Assembly: GCA_012511395.1 (NCBI GenBank)
Contig: JAAZGD010000086.1
Span: forward strand, 1 to 7,461
From: Clostridiales bacterium
Lineage (GTDB): Bacteria > Bacillota > Clostridia > Peptostreptococcales > Anaerovoracaceae
Reading direction: 5' to 3'
Length of the DNA stretch: 7,461 nt
Both the position numbers and the translations under genes were made by a program. A model generated the notes under the pieces. It searched no databases and was not told where the DNA came from. It was given only the letters and a program-made list of their open reading frames with translations. Below are positions 1 to 6,321 of this stretch, one piece after another; the first letter of the stretch is position 1, and each line of letters opens with the position of its first letter.

Positions 1-514
1 ATACTGAATATCGGTAATGTTAACCTTGTACCCTTTATCCTCTGCCCATCTTCCATACATACGCATCAGCATTTCCGTCCAGTCTTGGGCATCCTTTCCT
101 CCCTCTCCTGCATGGAGGCTAAGAATGGCTCCTGCTTCATCGTAGGTCCCGTGAAGGAGGGCCTTTAACCTTATAGCTTCTGATTCATTTAAATAAGCTT
201 CATAGGCTTCCTTAATCTCATCTGTAAGGCTTTCATCCTCTTCAGAAATTGCCAAATCTAAAAGCACTGATAAATCAGAAAGCTGTTCCTTAAGACTTTC
301 GTATTCAGTGAGCTTCCTGTCAATGCTCTTGTTTTCCTTTAATATAACAGAGGCTTTTTCAGGGCTGTCCCAGAATCCAGGTTCTTCAATTTCCTTTAAA
401 AGTTCCGCCTTTCTCTTCTCAAGCTTAAGTACGTCAAAGAGAGTCTCCTGTTTCCTTCAACATTTCAAAAGCCTTGCCCATATCATTTTTAATAAGCTCT
501 ATATCCACAAGCAT
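1..514 (-). CDS. prfB: Peptide chain release factor 2 (RF2), N-terminal part, with programmed +1 frameshift
   Basis: RF2 reads UAA and UGA stop codons and triggers peptide release on the ribosome. Frame 0 begins at the ATG at 514-512 and reads 26 codons (MLVDIELIKND..., ending TGDSL), then meets TGA at 436-434. Shifting +1 at CTT-TGA-C resumes with DVLKLEKRKAELL and stays open for 145 codons to the window edge, so 171 residues are visible of a family usually about 330-370 long. Family matches include EEPGFWDSPEKA, HAGEGGKDAQDW and MYGRWAEDKGYKV, the last two at the start of the catalytic core. The anticodon-mimic SPF motif and the catalytic GGQ lie beyond the window. The TGA sits at codon 27, close to its place in Escherichia coli prfB. 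The gene starts 15 bases after the secA stop and is probably cotranscribed with it. It is not a pseudogene: the break sits exactly on the canonical RF2 autoregulatory site. Confidence 0.96.
433..449 (-). promoter_or_regulatory. prfB programmed +1 ribosomal frameshift site
   Basis: Reading the minus strand: AGGAG (449-445), ACTCT, CTT (439-437), TGA (436-434), C (433). The CTTTGAC heptamer is the conserved RF2 slippery site. The upstream AGGAG is the internal Shine-Dalgarno-like element that pairs with 16S rRNA in the elongating ribosome and pushes tRNA-Leu one base forward. When RF2 is scarce, UGA is read slowly, the frameshift occurs and full-length RF2 is made; when RF2 is plentiful, a 26-residue peptide is released. 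Compared with the Escherichia coli element (AGGGGG, three bases, CTT), the core here lies one base further from CTT. Confidence 0.95.
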
Positions 515-524
515 CTTCTTATTA

Positions 525-530
525 CTCCTT
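525..530 (-). promoter_or_regulatory. Ribosome binding site of prfB
   Basis: AAGGAG is a near-perfect match to the anti-Shine-Dalgarno sequence, 10 bases before the prfB ATG at 514. It lies immediately beside, and shares one base with, the secA stop codon TAA (532-530), so ribosomes finishing SecA end on the prfB initiation site. This supports the chosen start and suggests coupling between the two genes. Confidence 0.85.
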
Positions 531-3175
531 TAATTGTTTTGTATATCGGCGCTTCTGCCGCAACAATTCTTATACTTCTTTCCTGAGCCGCAAGGGCAGG
601 GGTCGTTTCTCCCCACCTTTTTACCTTCTCTTTGATATGTGGTCTGCTTCTTTTCTCTCTCAACCACTTCTTCTCTTTGTCTCACATCTACATCCTGATG
701 TACTCTAACTGCCCCTGAGCCGTCTTGACCGCCTTGATCTACAAAGTCGTCTTTTCTCTCTTCATCTGCTCTAAGGATTTCTTTTCTCTCAGATGTAGTC
801 TTTACAGTAACGTTGAAGCAGAACTTTACAGTATCTTCCTTAATGGATTCAATCATCAGCTCAAACATATCAAAGCCTTCGTTAGAGTATGCTGCCGCAG
901 GGTCTTGTTGTCCTAAAGCTCTTAAGCCTATACCGCTTTTTAACTGGTCCATGGCATCGATATGGTCCATCCATTTATTGTCTACAACTCTAATGAGAAT
1001 CATCCTCTCGATTTCTCTCATTCTCTCTTCGCCGATTTCTTCTTCTTTTTCTTCATAAAGCTTTTCAAATTTATTAATGATATCTTCCTTTAATCCGTCT
1101 TCTGTAAGGTCAAGGATTTCATCCTTTGTGTACTTTTTCTGGCTATATGATGGGCTGATACCTTTAAGGCCTTCCTCTATTCTTTCAAAGTCCCATTCCT
1201 CTGCAAACCTTGAAGCTACAGTTACAGGGTCCACCACTTCATCTATAAGGTCCTTCAGCATGTTTAAAATATAGGAGCGAAGATTTTCACCCATGAGAAC
1301 CTTAAGTCTCTCTCCGTAAATAATCTCTCTCTGCTTGTTCATAACATTATCGTACTGGAGCACATATTTTCTTATGCTGAAGTTTCTTCCCTCAACTCTC
1401 TTCTGAGCATTCTCAATGGACCTTGAAAGCATTCCTGCTTCAATTACATCTCCTTCTTCTACACCTAGCTTTGTAACGATATTCTGAATCCTTTCACCGC
1501 CAAAAAGTCTCATTAAATCATCTTCCAAGGATATGAAGAACTGGGATTGACCGGGGTCACCTTGCCTCCCTGAACGACCTCTTAGCTGATTGTCTATTCT
1601 TCTTGACTCATGTCTTTCCGTCCCCACTATTGCAAGGCCTCCAAGGGAAATCACTTTCTCTTTCTCTGCCTTCCCTGCATCATGACCCCCTAAAACTATG
1701 TCCGTTCCTCTTCCCGCCATGTTTGTTGCTATAGTCACTGCACCTTCCCTGCCTGCCTCCATAATGATCTGAGCTTCGCTTTCGTGGTGCTTTGCATTTA
1801 AAACGTTGTGTTTGATACCTCTTCTTTTAAGCATCTCACTGATTATCTCCGAGCGCTCAATGGAAATTGTACCTACTAAAACAGGCTGCCCCGTTTCATG
1901 AATCTCTTTAACTCTGTCTGCAATAGCCTTAAATTTCCCGGGGACAGTGGAGTAAACTGCATCATCAAAATCCTGCCTTTGAACAGGCATGTTTGTAGGA
2001 ATAACTACAACGTCCATGTTATAAATATCTCTGAATTCGTTTTCCTCAGTTTTCGCAGTTCCCGTCATTCCTGCTAGCTTCTGATACATTCTGAAATAAT
2101 TCTGCAAAGTTATGGTGGCCAGAGTTTTTGATTCCGACCTTACAAGAACGCCCTCCTTCGCCTCGATTGCCTGATGAAGCCCGTCTGAATACCTTCTTCC
2201 AAACATAAGCCTTCCTGTAAATTCATCTACTATTACGATTTCGCCGTCTTTAACGATGTAATCGATATCTCTCTTCATAAGATTTCTTGCTTTAAGTGCC
2301 TGATGAACGTGGTGGTTAATTTCCATATTCTCAGGGTCTGAAAAGTTTTCTATGGAAAAATACCTTTCACTCTTTGTCACCCCTACTTCTGTAAGGGACA
2401 CGGCTTTATCCTTTTCTTCAACTGTGAAATCACTTTCTATCCTTAAGGTTCTTACGAACTTGTCCGCCTTTTCATAAAGGTCTGTGGATTTTTCTCCCTG
2501 GCCTGAAATAATAAGAGGTGTTCTTGCTTCATCGATTAAGATGGAATCCACCTCGTCTATGATGGCATAGTTTAACTCTCTTTGTGTAAGCTGCTCCTCA
2601 TATATCACCATATTGTCCCTTAAGTAATCAAAACCGAATTCGTTGTTGGTGCCATAAGTAATATCGGCTTTATATGCTTCTATTCTCTCTTCCTGGGATA
2701 TGCCATGGACAATACAGCCTACTGTAAGGCCAAGAAACTCGTAAATCTGCCCCATCCATTCCCTGTCTCTTCTTGCAAGGTAATCGTTCACCGTAACTAT
2801 ATGAACTCCCTTTCCCGTAAGAGCATTTAAATATGCAGATAGTGTGGCCACCAAAGTCTTTCCTTCACCTGTCTTCATCTCTGCAATTCTTCCCTGATGA
2901 AGCACTATTCCGCCGATTAGCTGAACCTTAAAATGCTTAAGCCCTATGGACCTAAACGCCGCCTCTCTGCAGACAGCAAAGGCTTCAGGCAGGATATCAT
3001 CAAGCTCTGCCCCTTCTGAAAGTTTGTTTTTAAACTCCTCAGTTTTATCCCTAAGCTCAGAATCTGAAAGGCTCTGCATAAAGTCATCTAGAGCCTCAAT
3101 TTCTTCCACAAGGGAAGAAAGCTTCTTCACTTCCTTTTCATTTAAATCGCCAAATACTTTCTCTAAAAATCCCAT
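530..3175 (-). CDS. secA: Preprotein translocase ATPase subunit SecA
   Basis: SecA binds unfolded preproteins and uses ATP hydrolysis to push them through the SecYEG channel at the cytoplasmic membrane. At 881 residues it is full length for the family. The N-terminus MGFLEKVFGDLNEKEVKKL is typical. Walker A is MKTGEGKT (100-107), Walker B is DEVD (207-210) followed by IDEARTPLIISG. The preprotein cross-linking domain follows at roughly 220-370. The second nucleotide-binding domain contains TNMAGRGTDI (484-493), GTERHESRRIDNQLRGR (518-534) and GRQGDPG (536-542). The helical scaffold and wing domains include the VDNKWMDHIDAMDQLKSGI stretch (731-749). A charged linker (about 796-852) leads to the zinc-binding tail with Cys860, Cys862, Cys871 and Cys872 (CXCX8CC), which in other bacteria contacts SecB or lipids. 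It lies 9 bases after the CorC-like gene and directly before prfB. No key residue appears to be missing. Confidence 0.98.
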   Translation of the reverse strand: MGFLEKVFGDLNEKEVKKLSSLVEEIEALDDFMQSLSDSELRDKTEEFKNKLSEGAELDDILPEAFAVCREAAFRSIGLKHFKVQLIGGIVLHQGRIAEMKTGEGKTLVATLSAYLNALTGKGVHIVTVNDYLARRDREWMGQIYEFLGLTVGCIVHGISQEERIEAYKADITYGTNNEFGFDYLRDNMVIYEEQLTQRELNYAIIDEVDSILIDEARTPLIISGQGEKSTDLYEKADKFVRTLRIESDFTVEEKDKAVSLTEVGVTKSERYFSIENFSDPENMEINHHVHQALKARNLMKRDIDYIVKDGEIVIVDEFTGRLMFGRRYSDGLHQAIEAKEGVLVRSESKTLATITLQNYFRMYQKLAGMTGTAKTEENEFRDIYNMDVVVIPTNMPVQRQDFDDAVYSTVPGKFKAIADRVKEIHETGQPVLVGTISIERSEIISEMLKRRGIKHNVLNAKHHESEAQIIMEAGREGAVTIATNMAGRGTDIVLGGHDAGKAEKEKVISLGGLAIVGTERHESRRIDNQLRGRSGRQGDPGQSQFFISLEDDLMRLFGGERIQNIVTKLGVEEGDVIEAGMLSRSIENAQKRVEGRNFSIRKYVLQYDNVMNKQREIIYGERLKVLMGENLRSYILNMLKDLIDEVVDPVTVASRFAEEWDFERIEEGLKGISPSYSQKKYTKDEILDLTEDGLKEDIINKFEKLYEEKEEEIGEERMREIERMILIRVVDNKWMDHIDAMDQLKSGIGLRALGQQDPAAAYSNEGFDMFELMIESIKEDTVKFCFNVTVKTTSERKEILRADEERKDDFVDQGGQDGSGAVRVHQDVDVRQREEVVEREKKQTTYQREGKKVGRNDPCPCGSGKKYKNCCGRSADIQNN

Positions 3176-3179
3176 GTTT

Positions 3180-3185
3180 CTCCTT
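3180..3185 (-). promoter_or_regulatory. Ribosome binding site of secA
   Basis: AAGGAG lies only 4 bases before the secA ATG at 3175, a short spacing. Its first base is the last base of the TAA stop (3187-3185) of the upstream CorC-like gene. The SecA N-terminus matches the family, so the start stands; the close packing suggests that termination upstream helps initiation on secA. Confidence 0.75.
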
Positions 3186-4462
3186 TAGCTTTCATCCTCA
3201 TCCTCTTTAACTACCTTTTCTGCAAAGGCTATTACCTCAAGAGCCTTTTTTTCATCTGCCTTTGTAACAGTTACCTTAAACAAGTAATCCTCTATGGTTT
3301 CCTCAAAGTAATCATTTACTCTTGGCAAATGATCCAAAGCCATACAAACCCATCCATTAACTGTGGTAACTGTAGTATCAAGCTCCACATCAAATATATC
3401 CAAAAACTTTTCCAGGTTGGTATAGCCTTGAACAAGATAACTGCCGTCATCAAGAGGCTTCACTTCCTCATCTGTCACTTCATCGTGTTCGTCATATATT
3501 TCCCCCACCAGCTCTTCTATGATGTCCTCCATGGTAACAAGGCCTTCTGTACCTCCATACTCATCTACAACTACGGCTATATGAGTTTTAACCTTCTGCA
3601 TTTTCTTCAGAAGAACGGCGATCTTAATGGAGCCTGAAACAAAGACTACAGGTTTTATGTGCTGGGCTATCCCTTTTTTAGACTTAAGAATGTAATTGTG
3701 GAAATCCTTTTGGTTCAGCACGCCTAAAACGTGATCAAGATTTTCTTTATACACAGGGAGTCTTGAAAACCCTGTTGTGAAAAACAGGTTTTCAATCTCA
3801 TCCTTTGTCATTTCCTCGTCTATTGCGATTACATCAACTCTTGGAGTAAGCACATCGTAGGCTTCAAGCTCATAAAATTCTATGGCATTAGATATGAGTT
3901 CACCTTGCTCATTATCTATTGCACCTTCCGTTTCGGCCTCTTCCACCATGATCAACAGCTCTTCCTCCGTTATCTGCATATCGTCCTTTACCTTAAACAG
4001 CTTGTGGGAGGCTTCCTTAAACAGATTGAAAAACCAGGTTAAAGGTGTCAGCACCTTCATAAGAAAAGAGATTAAAGGAACAGATGCCATGGCGAATTTC
4101 TCAGGGGCTTCCTTGGCCATGGTCTTGGGACTAATTTCGCCGAAGATTAAAATTACAAATGCAATCACTATGGTAGCTGCTATGGCTCCATGTTCCTTCA
4201 TAATGGAAATGAAAAGAACTGTGGCTACGGCTGTAGCCCCAATATTTACAAGATTGTTCCCCACTAATACTGTGGAAAGCAATCTGTCGTAATCCTCCAG
4301 CAGTTTTAAAACCTTTTTTGCCCTTTTATTTCCTAAAGCTGAAAGGTTTTTTAAACGTATCTTATTTACAGATGTAAAAGCCGTTTCTGTTGCGCTAAAA
4401 TATGCGGACAAAATCACTAAGCATATGATCAGCAGAATCTGGCTTATGATACCTGTTTCCAT
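3185..4462 (-). CDS. CNNM/CorC-family membrane protein (DUF21 - CBS pair - CorC_HlyC), probable divalent cation exporter
   Basis: This 425-residue protein has the full three-part plan of the family. The DUF21/CNNM membrane domain covers about 1-150, with hydrophobic segments near 5-27, 62-88, 92-113 and 126-148, the motif SATETAF (23-29) after the first helix, and GEISPKTMAKEAPEKFA (108-124). A paired CBS module follows at about 204-325: TPRVDV (206-211), FSRLPVYKE (232-240), VLGVLNQKDF (245-254), then VVVDEYGGTEGLVTMEDIIEELVGEI in the second CBS. A CorC_HlyC domain occupies about 335-415, and the tail is acidic. In studied relatives the CBS pair binds Mg-ATP and the protein exports Mg2+ or supports resistance to divalent metals; the old 'hemolysin' label is misleading. 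Substrate cannot be told from sequence. The ATG has GGAG 6 bases upstream (4472-4469). It is the first gene after the only gap in the window and probably heads a unit with secA and prfB. Confidence 0.93.
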   Translation of the reverse strand: METGIISQILLIICLVILSAYFSATETAFTSVNKIRLKNLSALGNKRAKKVLKLLEDYDRLLSTVLVGNNLVNIGATAVATVLFISIMKEHGAIAATIVIAFVILIFGEISPKTMAKEAPEKFAMASVPLISFLMKVLTPLTWFFNLFKEASHKLFKVKDDMQITEEELLIMVEEAETEGAIDNEQGELISNAIEFYELEAYDVLTPRVDVIAIDEEMTKDEIENLFFTTGFSRLPVYKENLDHVLGVLNQKDFHNYILKSKKGIAQHIKPVVFVSGSIKIAVLLKKMQKVKTHIAVVVDEYGGTEGLVTMEDIIEELVGEIYDEHDEVTDEEVKPLDDGSYLVQGYTNLEKFLDIFDVELDTTVTTVNGWVCMALDHLPRVNDYFEETIEDYLFKVTVTKADEKKALEVIAFAEKVVKEDEDES

Positions 4463-4504
4463 CCTTTTCTCCAGAATAAATAATTAAGACGTGTGCAATA
4501 TATT

Positions 4505-4533
4505 ATTATACATCAAAATCTCATAAAAATGTA
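4505..4533 (-). promoter_or_regulatory. Possible promoter upstream of the CorC-like gene, secA and prfB
   Basis: The 74-base gap 4463-4536 is AT-rich and holds a perfect TATAAT (-10) at 4510-4505 on the minus strand. With a 17-base spacer, the -35 position (4533-4528) reads TACATT, a poor match to TTGACA, and there is no properly spaced TG extended -10. Transcription would start near 4498, leaving a leader of about 36 bases before the ATG at 4462. A perfect TATAAT can arise by chance in such AT-rich DNA, so the call is moderate. I see no hairpin followed by a T-run in the gap, so readthrough from the upstream genes is also possible. Confidence 0.4.
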
Positions 4534-4536
4534 CTG

Positions 4537-6321
4537 TCACCCTCTCTTAATCATTTTCATAAACAGTTGTTTAATCTTTTCAAATAAAGTCAGTTCCTTT
4601 TTCTCAAGCTCCTTTTCCATTTCTATTTCCGGTATTTTTATCTCATCTGTTTTAATAATAAACTGCACAAGCTCAGTGTTTTTGTTCTTATCAGATACGA
4701 AGGATGATGTTTTAATGTTTCTGCCCAGCATTTTATCTATTCTCTTCTTTATCATATCCTTCATATCGCCTTCAAGATTATGGGTTTTCTCTCTGAACTC
4801 TTTAGTTCCGTCAGCCATTTCAATTATGCCGTCCATCAGTTCAATAGCGCCATCGTAAAGATCAATGGTTCCATCATAAAGCTCATATATCCCATCCTTT
4901 AGTTCAAAGCTTCCGTCTTCAAGCTTAACAGCACCTTTTGCAATCTCTGAAACACCTTTAGTATATTCACCTACGCCTTTTCTAAAATCATCAAGACCTT
5001 TAAGCTGAGTCTTTGCTTCAGTTAAAGATGCTTTCATTCCTTGATAAGCAAGATCAGTTGCAAGAACAGCATCAACCCCGGAAACTAAAGCTTCATAGCC
5101 GGGGCTTTCCCTAAAAGCTTCCATCTGTGATACAACTTCAACTTCTATCTGTTCAGGTGTCATAAAGGCGCCATAGGAAGTGGTAATGGTTGACCTGATA
5201 CTGTCTTCCACAGTTTTCAGAGCAGCGTCTATAGCCGCTTGCCTTGCGCCTGAAATTACACCTTCAAGAACAGCTTCATAATTACTTCCTGTAAGAGGAG
5301 GAAGGCTTATGCCACCTTCAGAAAGCTGACTGTGTACTTGTGTCAAGGTGTTAAGGAAAATGGTGCCTGCACCTGAAACGAGAGATTCACTGTTTTTATT
5401 AAGTTCCTTTAATCCTTTTGATAATTCCCCCACACCCTTGTCAAAGTCTCTTATACCTTTTCTTAAGTCAAAGACGCCATCCCTTAATTCTTCCGTTCCG
5501 TCCTTAAATTCTATAATGCCGTCCTCAAGCTCAATCACTCCATCGTCAAGCTCAATAACTCCATCCTTCAATTCATCAATTTTTTCTTGCATTTCAGAAT
5601 CAATGTCAACATCAAAGTCCATATCCATATGGATTCCGTTTATTAGAATTCCTTCCATTTCAAAATCCTTTACATCAAGGCTTAATGTAATGTTCCCTGC
5701 TTTACCCGGCATCACTGTAAAAAGAGCCTGCTTTTTCGTCCCGCTGTTTAAAAATGTCGCACCTTTTCCCGCAACATTTTCTGTTTTTTCAGGATCATAA
5801 GTGAACATTACCTGCAAGGTGTAGCTTTCGAAAAACCCTCCCTTAACCTTTGGATTTTTACCGGTTTTTAAATTGATTTTTAAATGGCCTGATTTACCTT
5901 CCAGCTCTTTTACAGTCCTTTCTTTTCCGTCAAGAAAATACTTTATATCAATAAGCCATGGGAGATCTTTGCTCTTAAGGGTCCCCTCATAATGGAACTT
6001 TCCCTTCTTACCTTCTATAGTTAACCGATCTCCTTCTTTATAAATCTTTGTCTTTTGAGTCAGCTCTCTTACGGCAGAGTAATCTCCGTAATCTTCAATC
6101 TCTCTATCTTCCGATAAAGAAAAGCCGTTTACCACAAAAATTTCATTTACCCCTCCGTTTTCAAACAAGGTTGAATAGACAGTTTCTTCTTTAGGAATGT
6201 TGTCAGTATCTGCAAAGCCCAGGGACAGCCCCGAGAAAAATAATGAAACTGTTAATAGAAGGGAAAACATAATCCGCCCTCTTTTAATCCTCTCCATCTT
6301 CATGTTTTTCTCAATTTTCAT
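4537..6321 (-). CDS. Secreted X-X-X-Leu-X-X-Gly heptad-repeat protein, probable partner of the MMPL transporter
   Basis: The 594-residue protein has a basic n-region (1-17), a hydrophobic core (about 18-36) and a plausible signal peptidase site after Ala37 (GFA-DTD). Residues 38-245 look beta-rich. Then comes a block of eight heptads ending in Gly (248-303), a helical spacer (about 304-442), a second block of nine heptads (443-505), a short conserved-looking segment (SFVSDKNKN..VQFIIKTDEI, about 540-561) and a basic amphipathic tail with no clear C-terminal membrane helix. The heptads match the X-X-X-Leu-X-X-Gly pattern found in YhgE/Pip-like and MMPL-associated proteins of Gram-positive bacteria. 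Its exact function is not known to me. The ATG at 6321 overlaps the MMPL stop as ATGA and has AGGGAG 7 bases upstream, which favours this start over Met7 or Met9. I infer that it acts outside the membrane, anchored by an uncleaved signal or held by the pump, as a stalk or adaptor. Confidence 0.82.
   Translation of the reverse strand: MKIEKNMKMERIKRGRIMFSLLLTVSLFFSGLSLGFADTDNIPKEETVYSTLFENGGVNEIFVVNGFSLSEDREIEDYGDYSAVRELTQKTKIYKEGDRLTIEGKKGKFHYEGTLKSKDLPWLIDIKYFLDGKERTVKELEGKSGHLKINLKTGKNPKVKGGFFESYTLQVMFTYDPEKTENVAGKGATFLNSGTKKQALFTVMPGKAGNITLSLDVKDFEMEGILINGIHMDMDFDVDIDSEMQEKIDELKDGVIELDDGVIELEDGIIEFKDGTEELRDGVFDLRKGIRDFDKGVGELSKGLKELNKNSESLVSGAGTIFLNTLTQVHSQLSEGGISLPPLTGSNYEAVLEGVISGARQAAIDAALKTVEDSIRSTITTSYGAFMTPEQIEVEVVSQMEAFRESPGYEALVSGVDAVLATDLAYQGMKASLTEAKTQLKGLDDFRKGVGEYTKGVSEIAKGAVKLEDGSFELKDGIYELYDGTIDLYDGAIELMDGIIEMADGTKEFREKTHNLEGDMKDMIKKRIDKMLGRNIKTSSFVSDKNKNTELVQFIIKTDEIKIPEIEMEKELEKKELTLFEKIKQLFMKMIKRG
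4807..4995 (-). repeat. Second heptad repeat block (9 units of 21 bases)
   Basis: Encodes residues 443-505 of the heptad protein: LDDFRKG, VGEYTKG, VSEIAKG, AVKLEDG, SFELKDG, IYELYDG, TIDLYDG, AIELMDG, IIEMADG. The first three units end in Lys-Gly and the last six in Asp-Gly. The DNA units are related but diverged, so this is an old protein repeat rather than a recent tandem duplication. Confidence 0.9.
5413..5580 (-). repeat. First heptad repeat block (8 units of 21 bases)
   Basis: Encodes residues 248-303 of the heptad protein: IDELKDG, VIELDDG, VIELEDG, IIEFKDG, TEELRDG, VFDLRKG, IRDFDKG, VGELSKG. The first five end in Asp-Gly and the last three in Lys-Gly, the reverse of the second block. 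Position 4 is Leu or Phe throughout, and position 3 is Glu or Asp in every unit. Confidence 0.9.

Noticed and set aside
434..436. In-frame TGA early in prfB, which could be read as a nonsense or frameshift mutation.
   Set aside because: It lies exactly at the RF2 slippery site CTTTGAC with an upstream AGGAG, and the +1 frame continues as a clean RF2 sequence.
3882..4292. Open frame of 136 codons on the plus strand.
   Set aside because: Antisense to the well-supported CorC-like gene, with no recognisable domain.
3185..4462. Hemolysin function for the CorC-like protein.
   Set aside because: The label comes from historical naming of the HlyC/CorC family; the domain layout is that of CNNM-type cation transport proteins, with nothing toxin-like.
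4807..5580. 21-base periodic DNA that might suggest a tandem repeat element or CRISPR array.
   Set aside because: The period matches seven codons in frame, units are diverged, and there are no identical repeats with unique spacers; it is coding heptad structure.
5348..5800. Open frame of 150 codons on the plus strand, rich in Ser and Pro.
   Set aside because: It is the antisense shadow of the first heptad block; the repeated Pro-Ser pattern comes from reverse-complemented Asp-Gly codons, and no good ribosome site precedes it.
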